DNA of 16,237 nucleotides from Acidimicrobiaceae bacterium (GTDB lineage: Bacteria; Actinomycetota; Acidimicrobiia; Acidimicrobiales; UBA8592), in contig PBMJ01000018.1 of the NCBI GenBank assembly GCA_002722525.1, positions 49,627 through 65,863 of the forward strand, given 5' to 3'. Under the pieces are notes generated by a model. The model made no database searches and was not told where the DNA came from. It saw only the letters and a program-made list of their open reading frames with translations. The position numbers were made by a program, and so were the translations under genes. Of this stretch, positions 1 to 8,173 are shown piece by piece. Position 1 is the first letter of the stretch. Each line of letters starts with the position of its first letter.

Positions 1-71
1 TCGCAGGAAGCTTCGTGAAGCGCAAGTACTTCTCCCTTGTAAACCTTCGTAACCGATTCAAGTTTAATCAT
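1..71 (-). CDS. ftsE: Cell division ATP-binding protein FtsE, N-terminal fragment (cut by window edge)
   Basis: Only the first 23 codons are present. The ATG is at 71-69 and the peptide reads MIKLESVTKVYKGEVLALHE then ASC, which matches the start of actinobacterial FtsE: the first beta strand and the aromatic A-loop region (V-Y-K-G) that stacks on the ATP adenine. The Walker A motif lies beyond the edge. FtsE pairs with the membrane protein FtsX to control peptidoglycan hydrolysis at the division site. The identification rests on this short peptide and on position: prfB followed by ftsE and ftsX is a conserved actinobacterial order. It lies 78 bases downstream of prfB on the same strand. There is no strong Shine-Dalgarno sequence (only AAGG, about 14 bases upstream). 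Any other ABC ATPase is possible but less likely given the neighbour. Confidence 0.8.
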   Translation of the reverse strand, partial: MIKLESVTKVYKGEVLALHEASC

Positions 72-74
72 GTT

Positions 75-103
75 TCTACATTCAGCCTTTTCTACTGTGT
101 CAA
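75..103 (-). promoter_or_regulatory. Candidate ftsE promoter with a perfect -35 box
   Basis: On the minus strand a perfect TTGACA (103-98) is followed, after 17 bases, by TGTAGA (80-75), a poor -10 with three of six consensus matches. A 19-base spacing gives TAGAAA (78-73), somewhat better. Either would start transcription almost at the ftsE ATG (71), giving a very short leader or none. It sits in the 78-base prfB-ftsE gap, so ftsE might be transcribed separately from secA-prfB. The assignment rests on the -35 alone. Confidence 0.3.
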
Positions 104-149
104 GGGTAGCAGCACCCCAGAACAAAGCTAAGGCAGCGAACTCTAATGA

Positions 150-1262
150 CTAAAGGTCTGGCTTACCAGAACGTAACCACCTTAGATACGCTTCCACGAA
201 ACCATCAATCTCTCCATTAAGAACCGAATCAACTGCACCAACTTCGAAGTTCGTCCTCAGGTCTTTCACCATCTGATAAGGCTGCATCACATACGATCGG
301 ATTTGGCTTCCGAACCCTACATTTTGGTTCTCTCCACTAATACTGGCTATGTCTTGCTCACGTTGCTTTCGCTCAAGATCAAGCAGCCGAGAAGAAAGCA
401 TTTGCAAGCATCTATCTTTATTCTGATGTTGACTTCGTTCGTTCTGACAAGAAACAACTATTCCTGATGGGAGGTGAGTAATGCGCACAGCTGAATCAGT
501 AACATTTACGTGCTGCCCTCCTGCTCCCGAAGATCGAAATGTATCAACGCGGATTTCCGTCTCATCAATGCTTATCTGGTCTGAAACTTCCTCAAAGAAA
601 GGAACAACATGCATTGAAGCAAAAGACGTATGGCGATTAGCTTGTTTATTAAAAGGCGAAATTCGAACAAGGCGATGGACGCCGTGTTCTGATTGAAGTT
701 TTCCATAAGCTCGACGCCCACGGATAATGAACTCAGCGGAAGAGATTCCAGCTTCTGTCCCAACCGAAACAGAAGTTATTTCCATTGCATAAGCTTGCTG
801 CTCAGACCATCTCTGATACATCCGGAACAGCATCTCAGCCCAATCTTGCGCTTCAGTTCCTCCTTCGCCAGATTGAATATGACATACAGCGTCACTTTCG
901 TCATACTCCCCCGTAAAAAGTGAACGCAACTCAAGTTCATCTAATGCCGCCGCCACCCTGCTAAGTAAAAGCTCCGATTCTTGTTCAAGCCCGGAGTCAG
1001 GTTCCTCTTCCAGAAGTTCGAGAAATGTTTCAACTTCTTCCAACTGAGCAGTTAAGACATAGTGGAGGTTAATATCTTCAGTGATTTCAGCAAGTTCCTG
1101 ACTAACCCTCTTCGCATTTTCAGCATCATCCCAAAGATCCGGTTGAGCAATCAAATCCTCAAGCTCTAATTTACGGTCACTGATCTCATCTAATTTGAGA
1201 TAGTGTTCAGCGTCCTTCAGACGTTGCCGTAGGAGGCTTAGTTCAGTATTAGTTTCAGACAT
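150..1262 (-). CDS. prfB: Peptide chain release factor 2 (RF2)
   Basis: This 370-residue protein releases nascent chains at UGA and UAA codons. The N-terminal helical domain is followed by GEYDESDAVCHIQSGEGGTEAQ (about 118-138), typical of class I factors. The codon-recognition tripeptide is SPF (202-204, in HRLVRISPFN), which marks RF2 rather than RF1. The catalytic GGQ is at 248-250 (SGAGGQHVN); Q250 is the usual PrmC methylation site. Length matches the family. The ORF is continuous through the N-terminal region where many RF2 genes have an in-frame UGA and a +1 programmed frameshift, so that autoregulation is absent here. The gene ends in TAG, an RF1-only stop. It starts 41 bases after the secA stop with no clear Shine-Dalgarno, and a 16-base palindrome lies just upstream. 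Confidence 0.97.
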   Translation of the reverse strand: MSETNTELSLLRQRLKDAEHYLKLDEISDRKLELEDLIAQPDLWDDAENAKRVSQELAEITEDINLHYVLTAQLEEVETFLELLEEEPDSGLEQESELLLSRVAAALDELELRSLFTGEYDESDAVCHIQSGEGGTEAQDWAEMLFRMYQRWSEQQAYAMEITSVSVGTEAGISSAEFIIRGRRAYGKLQSEHGVHRLVRISPFNKQANRHTSFASMHVVPFFEEVSDQISIDETEIRVDTFRSSGAGGQHVNVTDSAVRITHLPSGIVVSCQNERSQHQNKDRCLQMLSSRLLDLERKQREQDIASISGENQNVGFGSQIRSYVMQPYQMVKDLRTNFEVGAVDSVLNGEIDGFVEAYLRWLRSGKPDL

Positions 1263-1271
1263 AGGAGTTAG

Positions 1272-1287
1272 TTACTAGTTCTAGTAA
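1272..1287. repeat. 16-bp palindrome between secA and prfB
   Basis: TTACTAG-TT-CTAGTAA is a perfect inverted repeat with 7-base arms and a 2-base centre. It lies in the 41-base secA-prfB gap, its near edge 10 bases upstream of the prfB ATG (1262). There is no T-run on either side, so it does not look like an intrinsic terminator. A protein-binding operator or a small hairpin near the prfB start are both possible. A similar palindrome lies at 4097-4112, upstream of secA. Confidence 0.4.
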
Positions 1288-1303
1288 ACCAATACTACTT
1301 CGA

Positions 1304-4048
1304 TTACTTACCGTGACACTGTTTAAACTTTTTCTCAGAGCCGCATGGGCATGGCTCATTTCTGCCAGTTTTTTCAAATTCGCTTTTGACAATTGTTGAT
1401 TGTTTGGAGGCAGTGTTCTCTTTAACCTGCGCAGCAGGCATTTCTGACTTACTAGAAACAGAAGGTTTCTGTTGCGCTAAAGTAGCTATTGCCCCAGCCG
1501 CTATTTCATCAGTTCCCGAGTAAGAGACATCGCTCGCTTGCCTGTCAAGGGAACCACCTTGCTCTGCTTCCGATTCATTATCAATTTGAATATGAGTGAT
1601 GTACTTTATGAAATCTTTCCCTACTGAATCCATCATGGAGCCAAACATCTCAAAGCCCTCACGCTGCCATTCAGTAAGCGGGTCTTTCTGCCCCATAGCC
1701 CTTAGGTGAATCCCCTCTTTAAGATAATCCATAGCATAAAGGTGTTCACGCCACCGCTGATCAAGTATGCGAAGCATGATTTGACCTTCTACTTTTCGCA
1801 TTACTTCAGGCCCAATCTGAGTTTCACGCTGCTCACAATATTGGAGCACATCCTCCATAGCTAGCTCATAGATACCGTTAGAGTCAGAAACTTTCTTAAA
1901 TGAAGTTGGAGTAAACTCATTTGGCCAAAGATTCCCCAGTGAAACTGCCAATGCATCAAGATCCCAATCCTCCTGGTGCTCTGATGAACAATGAGATGAG
2001 ATGATTTCATCGACTTCCAATGCTAAGAACTCTGATGTCTCGTCTTTCAAATCTTCCCCGTTCAGAATCTCATTTCGCCTTGCATAAATAACTTTGCGTT
2101 GCTCATTCATGACTTCATCATATTTCAGGACGTTTTTTCTCGTTTCTGCGTTTCGCTGCTCTACAGTATTCTGCGCCCGCTCAATCGCTTTTGTTACCAT
2201 CTTGTCACCGATAGGGACATCGTCTGGTAAAGCTTTTTTCATAACCCATTCCATAGCACCTGTAGCAAATAGACGCATTAACTCATCTTCAAGTGACAAA
2301 TAAAACCGTGACTCGCCCGGATCACCCTGCCTCCCAGACCTTCCTCGTAACTGATTATCTATTCGACGGCTATCATGACGCTCAGTACCTAGAACATACA
2401 ACCCACCTGCTTCTTTTACCTTTTCACCCTCTTCAGCGCAGATTGATTCATATTTTTTTAAATACTCTTCATATTTGGTAGCACCTTCTTCATCCTCTAT
2501 CTTGAGGCCTTCTGCGACAACGTCCCGTTCCGCTAGACCCTCCGGGTTTCCCCCCAGAATTATGTCAACTCCTCTACCGGCCATGTTTGTCGCAACTGTA
2601 ACAGAGCCGATCCTTCCTGCTTGCGCAACAACGTCGGCTTCACGAGCATGTAGCTTTGCGTTAAGCACAGAATGAGTGACCCCTCGTTTATCAAGCAGGT
2701 CAGAGACGAGTTCAGATTTTTCTACAGATATTGTTCCAACGAGAACTGGCTGACCTTTTTTATTCCGCTCAACAATATCTTCAACGACAGCACCATACTT
2801 TCCTTTTTCAGATCTGTAGATGAAATCAACTGCGTCATCTCTAATAATCGGCTTGTTAGTGGGGATTGGAACAACATGAAGACCATATGTGTTAAAAAAC
2901 TCAGCAGCTTCAGTTTCAGCTGTTCCAGTCATCCCAGCCAGCTTGTCGTACAGCCGAAAATAATTCTGAAGGGTAATAGTTGCAAGAGTCTGATTCTCTT
3001 CCTTGATAGTAGCCCCCTCTTTAGCTTCAACTGCCTGGTGGAGACCATCGCTCCATCGACGGCCATCGAGAATACGACCTGTGAACTCATCTACGATTTT
3101 AACCTCTCCGTTTGCAAGTATGTAGTCCTTATCTCGGTGAAATAATTCTTTTGCTTTTAAAGCTACTTGAAACTGGTGAACGAAATCAGCAGATACTGCG
3201 TCATACAGATTCTCTATATCCAATGCGCGTTCTACTGCGTGCACTCCTTCTTCGGTCGGAGCGACTGTTCTCTTCTCTTCATCTACTTCGTAATGGCGAT
3301 CGCGCTGAAGGTTTTGGACTATAGAGGCAAACTTATAGTACGTCTGCGCTGCATCTGCCAGCTTCCCACTAATGATTAAAGGAGTTCTCGCCTCATCTAT
3401 AAGAATGCTGTCTATCTCATCTACGATGCAATAGTTATGACCCCTTTGAACCTTCTTTGAAAGTTCCATAGCCATGTTGTCTCGGAGATAATCAAAGCCC
3501 AATTCGTTGTTAGTCCCATAAGTCACATCGGCATCGTATTGGGATTTCTTATAGGAACTATCTCTATTTCCGGGGACTATCAACCCAACTTCGAGACCCA
3601 GCCAGTTATATATTTCGCCCATCCATTCTGAGTCGCGAGTCGCCAAATAGTCATTTACCGTAACAACGTGAACGCCTTTACCTGATAAAGCGTTTAGGTA
3701 TATGGGAAGGGTCGAAGTTAAAGTCTTCCCCTCTCCGGTTCTCATCTCCGCAACCCATCCGAAATGCAAAGCAGCTCCACCAACAAGCTGGACATCATAA
3801 TGTCGTTGCCCTATAACGCGCCACGCAGCTTCTCGCACAACTGCGAAAGCTTCAATAAGTAGATCACTTACTCCTTCACCACGCTCTACTCTTTGTTTAA
3901 ATTCCCCAGTTTTAGCCTGCAGTTCAGCATCGCTTAAAGCTTTCATATCATCTTCAAGTTCGGAAATATCGGGAACTAAAGCTTCCAAAGCCTTCAGTTT
4001 CTTCCCTTCACCGGAACGAAGAACTTTTCTTAAGGGATTTGCACTCAT
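1304..4048 (-). CDS. secA: Preprotein translocase ATPase SecA
   Basis: SecA is the motor that pushes unfolded preproteins through SecYEG at the inner face of the membrane. The 914-residue protein has Walker A MRTGEGKT (102-109), the VTVNDYLA region of the DEAD motor (about 129-136), Walker B VDEIDSILIDEAR (209-221), the preprotein cross-linking region, the second motor domain (VATNMAGRGVDIILGG and DNQLRGRSGRQGDPG) and the helical scaffold/wing domains. It ends in a SEC-C zinc motif (C900, C902, C911, H912) of the type that binds SecB or ribosomes. Length fits the housekeeping SecA1 form rather than accessory SecA2. The ATG at 4048-4046 follows AGGA by about 10 bases. It lies 59 bases downstream of ahcY and 41 upstream of prfB; secA-prfB-ftsE is a standard actinobacterial run. 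Confidence 0.98.
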   Translation of the reverse strand: MSANPLRKVLRSGEGKKLKALEALVPDISELEDDMKALSDAELQAKTGEFKQRVERGEGVSDLLIEAFAVVREAAWRVIGQRHYDVQLVGGAALHFGWVAEMRTGEGKTLTSTLPIYLNALSGKGVHVVTVNDYLATRDSEWMGEIYNWLGLEVGLIVPGNRDSSYKKSQYDADVTYGTNNELGFDYLRDNMAMELSKKVQRGHNYCIVDEIDSILIDEARTPLIISGKLADAAQTYYKFASIVQNLQRDRHYEVDEEKRTVAPTEEGVHAVERALDIENLYDAVSADFVHQFQVALKAKELFHRDKDYILANGEVKIVDEFTGRILDGRRWSDGLHQAVEAKEGATIKEENQTLATITLQNYFRLYDKLAGMTGTAETEAAEFFNTYGLHVVPIPTNKPIIRDDAVDFIYRSEKGKYGAVVEDIVERNKKGQPVLVGTISVEKSELVSDLLDKRGVTHSVLNAKLHAREADVVAQAGRIGSVTVATNMAGRGVDIILGGNPEGLAERDVVAEGLKIEDEEGATKYEEYLKKYESICAEEGEKVKEAGGLYVLGTERHDSRRIDNQLRGRSGRQGDPGESRFYLSLEDELMRLFATGAMEWVMKKALPDDVPIGDKMVTKAIERAQNTVEQRNAETRKNVLKYDEVMNEQRKVIYARRNEILNGEDLKDETSEFLALEVDEIISSHCSSEHQEDWDLDALAVSLGNLWPNEFTPTSFKKVSDSNGIYELAMEDVLQYCEQRETQIGPEVMRKVEGQIMLRILDQRWREHLYAMDYLKEGIHLRAMGQKDPLTEWQREGFEMFGSMMDSVGKDFIKYITHIQIDNESEAEQGGSLDRQASDVSYSGTDEIAAGAIATLAQQKPSVSSKSEMPAAQVKENTASKQSTIVKSEFEKTGRNEPCPCGSEKKFKQCHGK

Positions 4049-4096
4049 CTAACTGTGAATCCTATCTTCCTATAGCCACTATCGATATTTTTTAAC

Positions 4097-4112
4097 ACTA
4101 AAGAGCTTTAGT
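4097..4112. repeat. 16-bp palindrome at the ahcY end, upstream of secA
   Basis: ACTAAAG-AG-CTTTAGT is a perfect inverted repeat with 7-base arms. It includes the ahcY stop codon (4110-4108) and lies about 50 bases upstream of the secA ATG. On the minus strand, the sense strand for both genes, it is followed by GTTAAAAAAT rather than a T-run, so it is not a canonical terminator of ahcY. Its position would suit an operator or RNA hairpin affecting secA. Confidence 0.4.
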
Positions 4113-5547
4113 ATCTGTAGTGCTCAGGTTTAAACGGTCCTTCTTTAGAAATTCCAAGATAATCTGCTTGCTCTTGAGAAAGTTCGGTCAAGCGAACTCC
4201 GAGCGACTCTAAATGAAGTCTTGCAACCTTTTCATCGAGAGATTTTGGCATCGTAATGACCTGATTCTGGTAATTTTCAGCATTCCTGTAGAGATCAATT
4301 TGTGCCATCACTTGATTAGTGAAGCTGAAACTCATGACAAAACTTGGATGGCCAGTAGCATTCCCCAGATTGAGCAGCCTACCTTCTGACAAAATAATGA
4401 CCGAATGGCCGTCCGGAAAAACATATTCATCAACTTGAGGTTTAATATTCTCGCGTTTCACATCTGACATATCCTGCAAACCCGCCATATCTATTTCATT
4501 ATCAAAGTGGCCTATATTGCCTACAATCGCTTGATGCTTCATTCTTGCCATATGGCTTGCAGAAATAATTCCTTTATTCCCAGTAGCAGTGATGAAAATA
4601 TCCGCTGTCTCCATCACATCTTCCAACCTGACAACTTCGTATCCCTCCATTGCAGCTTGGAGGGCGCATATTGGGTCAACCTCAGTAATAACTACACGCG
4701 CCCCTTGTCCTGCAAGTGACGCTGCGCAACCTTTCCCGACATCTCCGTATCCGAGAACACACGCAACCTTACCCCCGATCATAGTGTCTGTAGCTCGATT
4801 GATTCCATCAACTAGGGAGTGCCTACAGCCATAAAGATTGTCAAACTTAGATTTAGTTACTGCATCATTTACGTTTATTGCAGGGAATAGTAACAACTCT
4901 TCATCTTGCATCTGATAGAGGCGATGGACTCCTGTTGTCGTCTCCTCAGACACTCCCATTATTCCTGAAGATATAGCGCCCCAATCTATAGCACCCTCTC
5001 CTTGGATCGTTAGAAGCCTGTTTAGAAAAACACCCCACTCTTCGGAGTCTTCACTTCCAGCATTGGGAATTTCACCACTCTCAAGATATTCAAGGCCCTT
5101 ATGAACCATCATGGTGGCATCGCCCCCGTCATCTAGAATCAAATTTGGACCTTTCCCATTAGGCCAATGAAAGAGCTGCTCCGTCGCCCACCAATATTCC
5201 TCCAGAGTTTCCCCTTTCCAGGCGAAAACAGGAACTCCCTGGGGGTTGTCATCAGTCCCATTAGGCCCCACAACAACAGCAGCCGCTGCATGGTCCTGCG
5301 TGGAAAATATATTACATGATACCCAGCGAATTTGAGCCCCAAGTGCAGTAAGCGTCTCAATCAAAACGGCGGTCTGAATCGTCATATGTAAAGAGCCGGC
5401 TATTCGGGCACCTTTAAGGGGCTGTGCATCAGCATATTCAGCCCTCAGGGCCATCAGGCCTGGCATTTCATTTTCTGCAAGTCGAATCTCTTTCCGCCCA
5501 AAATTCGACAAAGATAGATCGGCAACTTTGAAGTCATCAACTGACAT
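4108..5547 (-). CDS. ahcY: S-adenosyl-L-homocysteine hydrolase
   Basis: This cytosolic, NAD-dependent enzyme splits S-adenosylhomocysteine into adenosine and homocysteine, removing the inhibitory product of methyltransferases. The 479-residue protein has the substrate-binding SLHMTIQTAVLIETL segment (His54), CNIFSTQDHAAAA, LDDGGDATMMVHKG (138-151), NLYGCRHSLVDGINRATDTM (238-256), the Rossmann motif GYGDVGKG (266-273) and the conserved C-terminal HYRY. The roughly 40-residue insertion around 155-185 (ESGEIPNAGSED) is typical of the long bacterial form. The ATG at 5547-5545 has a good Shine-Dalgarno (AAAGGGG, 5 bases away). It follows a Trm112-like gene by 127 bases, enough room for its own promoter. 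In several actinobacteria the same neighbourhood also carries manA and an SIS-domain gene; both are missing here. Confidence 0.98.
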   Translation of the reverse strand: MSVDDFKVADLSLSNFGRKEIRLAENEMPGLMALRAEYADAQPLKGARIAGSLHMTIQTAVLIETLTALGAQIRWVSCNIFSTQDHAAAAVVVGPNGTDDNPQGVPVFAWKGETLEEYWWATEQLFHWPNGKGPNLILDDGGDATMMVHKGLEYLESGEIPNAGSEDSEEWGVFLNRLLTIQGEGAIDWGAISSGIMGVSEETTTGVHRLYQMQDEELLLFPAINVNDAVTKSKFDNLYGCRHSLVDGINRATDTMIGGKVACVLGYGDVGKGCAASLAGQGARVVITEVDPICALQAAMEGYEVVRLEDVMETADIFITATGNKGIISASHMARMKHQAIVGNIGHFDNEIDMAGLQDMSDVKRENIKPQVDEYVFPDGHSVIILSEGRLLNLGNATGHPSFVMSFSFTNQVMAQIDLYRNAENYQNQVITMPKSLDEKVARLHLESLGVRLTELSQEQADYLGISKEGPFKPEHYRY

Positions 5548-5674
5548 AGAACCCCTTTCAAATTTTTACAACTCATTGGCTAAGGTCCTCTGACGTCAAT
5601 TCAGCCGATTGTCAGTCTACACCCATACAGAAAGTCATAGCTACACTTCTTTTCTGAATCGAAACTGAATTTAC
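5548..5674 (-). other. 127-base ahcY leader, no recognised riboswitch
   Basis: This is the second-longest untranslated stretch inside the minus-strand run. It holds a good ribosome-binding site next to ahcY and an 8-base perfect palindrome TGACGTCA (5591-5598), on the minus strand part of a TTGACGTCA that could act as a -35 or a small operator. No convincing -10 at proper spacing was found. I could not fit the SAH or SAM riboswitch cores to it. A promoter for ahcY-secA-prfB is likely here by position only. Confidence 0.25.
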
Positions 5675-5887
5675 TTATCTTTTTTCGTTCTTTGAGGTTA
5701 GTCGTTGATGCTCATCATCGGAGACTTGCTTAGATTCATCGATCAGTAGAACAGGAATCCCATTATCTATTTCAAAGGCTCTTCGAAGTCTGGGGTTATA
5801 AAGAATCTGCTCATCTTCGAAATACCATAGAGGACCTTTGTCTTCAGGACACGCAAGAACTTCCAAAAGCCTTTGGTCTAAACTCAT
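5675..5887 (-). CDS. Trm112/UPF0434-family small protein
   Basis: This 70-residue protein has the family pattern: RLLEVLACPEDKGPLWYFEDEQILYNPRLRRAFEIDNGIPVLLIDES. The typical start (LLE.LACP), the central strand pair and the GIPVLL tail all match. Eukaryotic Trm112 activates several methyltransferases by binding them; most bacterial members are uncharacterised. Only one of the possible zinc cysteines is present (C13); the CPEDKGPL form, with the second cysteine lost, is common in actinobacterial members from memory. It lies 17 bases after manB, so the two are probably co-transcribed; manB-Trm112 is a recurrent actinobacterial pair. A Shine-Dalgarno GAGGTAGGA precedes the ATG at 5887. The charged tail (about 52-70) looks disordered. 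Confidence 0.85.
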   Translation of the reverse strand: MSLDQRLLEVLACPEDKGPLWYFEDEQILYNPRLRRAFEIDNGIPVLLIDESKQVSDDEHQRLTSKNEKR

Positions 5888-5904
5888 AGAAGAATCCTAC
5901 CTCA

Positions 5905-7284
5905 TCAATAGGCTTTACCCTCAGATTCAACGAACTGTTGAAGGCATGCACTCACGTTCATAAATTCTCTTTCCATTGTGACTGCATTGTCTGCTTCTAG
6001 ATTCAACCGCAGCAGAGGCTCGGTATTTGATGGGCGAAGATTGAACCACCACTTATCTCCATTGACTGTGAGGCCATCTAAGTAGTCATGCTCATGGTCA
6101 GAGAAAGTATCACTAATTCGCTCGATCACATCTATTGGATTATCAACGTGGAAGTTTATCTCACCTGTTGACGAGTAGGAGCCGAAGTCTTTTCGAAGTA
6201 ATGATAGAGAAATTTCCCTATCACTCATTTCTTGCATCACAAGGAGAGCTGCTATCAATCCAGAGTCTGCCCTATAGTTATCCCGGAAGTAGTAATGCCC
6301 TGAATGTTCTCCAGCGAAGGCAGCATCAGTTTCAGCCATTAATTGCTTGATGTAAGAATGACCCACCCTGCTTCTCAGAGCTTGCCCTCCATACCTCTTG
6401 ATAGTTTCTGGGACCGCTCGGGAACATATTAAGTTATGAATAATCGTAGACCCTGGCTCTCTGTCAAGAATACTTTTTGCAACTAAGGCAGTTGTATCCG
6501 ATCCTGACAGAGATTGGCCCATCTCATCTACTAAGAACACTCGATCGGCATCACCATCAAAAGCTAGACCTATATCAGCATTAGATGATTGAACTTTTCT
6601 TTGGAGATCTACGAGATTCTCTGAGTTCAATGGATCTGCGGGGTGATTCGGGAAGGTCCCATCAAGTTCCCCAAACATAAGGTCTAGCCTGAATGGTAAT
6701 TTGTCAAAAACTGCTGGGACCACAAGACCCCCCATACCATTAGCAGTATCGACTACGACGTTAAGGGGTTGCAAAGATTTCACATCGATAAAGCCCAAAA
6801 CATGATTTACGAAATCGTCAAGAATCTCTAACGAGTGAACATTCCCTTTGGATAAGACAGGCTCAGAGTCTTCACTCATAGTCTTTCCCTGAATATCGAT
6901 TAGGCCGGATTCAGCGCCAATAGGCCTTGCGCCAGCTCTACAAAGCTTTATCCCATTGTATTGAGAGGGGTTATGTGATGCAGTAAAAATAGCGCCGGGA
7001 CAATTATGAAACCCAGAGGCAAAGTACAACATGTCTGTGGAACACAAACCCAGTTGGTCAACATCAATACCTCTAGATATAACGCCTTCAATGAAAGCGG
7101 GAACTAACGCATCTGCTGATGGTCGCATGTCATGTCCGATAAGAATTTTCTCGAGACTTGCATCCTCCTCCGCCATGAGCGATGCAAAAGCTTGTCCTAT
7201 CCGATAGCAGATCTCAGGGTAGATCTGCTCTCCTACAATTCCTCGAATATCGTATGACTTGAATAGCCCACCCAATGGTTCCAT
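5905..7284 (-). CDS. manB: Phosphomannomutase/phosphoglucomutase
   Basis: This enzyme interconverts mannose-6-phosphate and mannose-1-phosphate (often glucose phosphates too), supplying GDP-mannose for envelope glycans. The 459-residue protein has the four-domain alpha-D-phosphohexomutase layout: GLFKSYDIRGIVG near the start, the phosphoserine loop TASHNP (101-106, S103), the metal loop DGDADR (243-248), the sugar-recognition loop GEHSGH (325-330) and the C-terminal phosphate site RPSNTEP (417-423). All key residues are intact. GEHSGH fits the PMM/PGM type rather than phosphoglucosamine mutase. The ATG at 7284-7282 is preceded by a weak GTAGG. It lies 51 bases after the CPBP protease gene and 17 before the Trm112 gene. 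The Rmd-like SDR about 8 kb away could use a product derived from it. Confidence 0.95.
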   Translation of the reverse strand: MEPLGGLFKSYDIRGIVGEQIYPEICYRIGQAFASLMAEEDASLEKILIGHDMRPSADALVPAFIEGVISRGIDVDQLGLCSTDMLYFASGFHNCPGAIFTASHNPSQYNGIKLCRAGARPIGAESGLIDIQGKTMSEDSEPVLSKGNVHSLEILDDFVNHVLGFIDVKSLQPLNVVVDTANGMGGLVVPAVFDKLPFRLDLMFGELDGTFPNHPADPLNSENLVDLQRKVQSSNADIGLAFDGDADRVFLVDEMGQSLSGSDTTALVAKSILDREPGSTIIHNLICSRAVPETIKRYGGQALRSRVGHSYIKQLMAETDAAFAGEHSGHYYFRDNYRADSGLIAALLVMQEMSDREISLSLLRKDFGSYSSTGEINFHVDNPIDVIERISDTFSDHEHDYLDGLTVNGDKWWFNLRPSNTEPLLRLNLEADNAVTMEREFMNVSACLQQFVESEGKAY

Positions 7285-7335
7285 AATGAAAACCTACTGG
7301 GGTCTACTTTATTTGCAAGCATCTATTGCTTTTGT

Positions 7336-8118
7336 TCAAATCAATAAATTAATGAGTGTCACTCCATTAAATGCTGCATGCGCCCATATCGCTGGAGTGA
7401 GCCTTCCTGTCTTTTCATAGAGGATATTAAAGACAAGACCGACCCCAAATAATGCAGGTAAGAGAATCCATTGAAAGTGGACGATTGAAAAAATTGCCGA
7501 TGCAATAATTGCAGAAACCCAAACACAATATCTGGGACTTAAGTTCAATCTTTTACGAAGCGAACCGTACAGAAGACCTCGAAAGAATAGCTCTTCCGCG
7601 ATCGGAGTAAACACTCCGACAAATACAATGAGGGCAGCAATACCTATAGGAGTGGAAGGACGATCGGTTAATTCCTCCGCTATTTTTCTTACGTCTTCAA
7701 TATCTTTGTCGAATAGCCAAAGGACAGGATATGTCAACGCAGGAACAAGAAAAAATTGTGCAGCAACACCTACCGAAAGACCTAGAAAGACGTCGTTTCG
7801 TTTCATCTGGAGCAGGAAGTCCTTTACCATCCCGCCGCCTCGGTAAACTCCAGCAAAGATCGCAGCTAACAACATTGACCCCTGTAAAGGGAAATTTGCT
7901 ACAGCTACTAACCACAATGGGTAGTCAGCAAAGTCTTTATAGCCTCCAACACTGTTTGCTAATGCATAGGCGAACGCAGCGAGAAGGTGTCCGAAAACAA
8001 GACCAAGAAAAACTTCAAGCAACCCCCACCTTCGCCAATCGTTTTCTATCCGTCCAGCTAATGGAAATCTATAGTCACTTGTGCCTTTCTCAGAATCACT
8101 ATCTGTTATTTCGCCCAC
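7336..8118 (-). CDS. CPBP-family intramembrane metalloprotease
   Basis: This is a polytopic membrane protein of the CAAX-prenyl-protease/Abi (CPBP) family, 260 residues, with about seven or eight hydrophobic segments starting near residue 33. All three family motifs are intact: EELFFRG (E175, E176, R180), FSIVHF (F210, H214) and HAAFNG (H247, N251), which form the glutamate/histidine metal site in the membrane. Substrates of bacterial members are mostly unknown; some act in bacteriocin immunity or regulated proteolysis. The N-terminal 30 residues are charged and probably cytoplasmic. The start is GTG (8118-8116), the only plausible one: an in-frame TAG lies at 8139-8137 and no later Met precedes the first membrane helix. 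GGGAG lies rather far upstream (13 bases). It diverges from ftsH across 137 bases. Confidence 0.9.
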   Translation of the reverse strand: MGEITDSDSEKGTSDYRFPLAGRIENDWRRWGLLEVFLGLVFGHLLAAFAYALANSVGGYKDFADYPLWLVAVANFPLQGSMLLAAIFAGVYRGGGMVKDFLLQMKRNDVFLGLSVGVAAQFFLVPALTYPVLWLFDKDIEDVRKIAEELTDRPSTPIGIAALIVFVGVFTPIAEELFFRGLLYGSLRKRLNLSPRYCVWVSAIIASAIFSIVHFQWILLPALFGVGLVFNILYEKTGRLTPAIWAHAAFNGVTLINLLI

Positions 8119-8173
8119 AGAACAGATCGTAACTCCCTAAACCTCCCAATGAATAGCTATTTAGAAGAAGGTC

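Noticed and set aside
2672..3145. 157-residue plus-strand open frame inside secA
   Set aside because: It is antisense to the conserved SecA motor region, resembles no family I know, and secA is intact; other opposite-strand frames in ahcY, prfB, ftsH and the GT2 gene were dropped for the same reason.
4097..4112. The ahcY-end palindrome as an intrinsic terminator
   Set aside because: On the sense (minus) strand it is followed by an A-run, not Ts, and the stem is AT-rich with a 2-base loop centre.
5548..5674. SAH or SAM riboswitch upstream of ahcY
   Set aside because: The leader is long enough, but I could not place the conserved core or the paired regions of the known classes. A covariance-model search (Infernal with Rfam) would settle it; a significant hit would overturn this.
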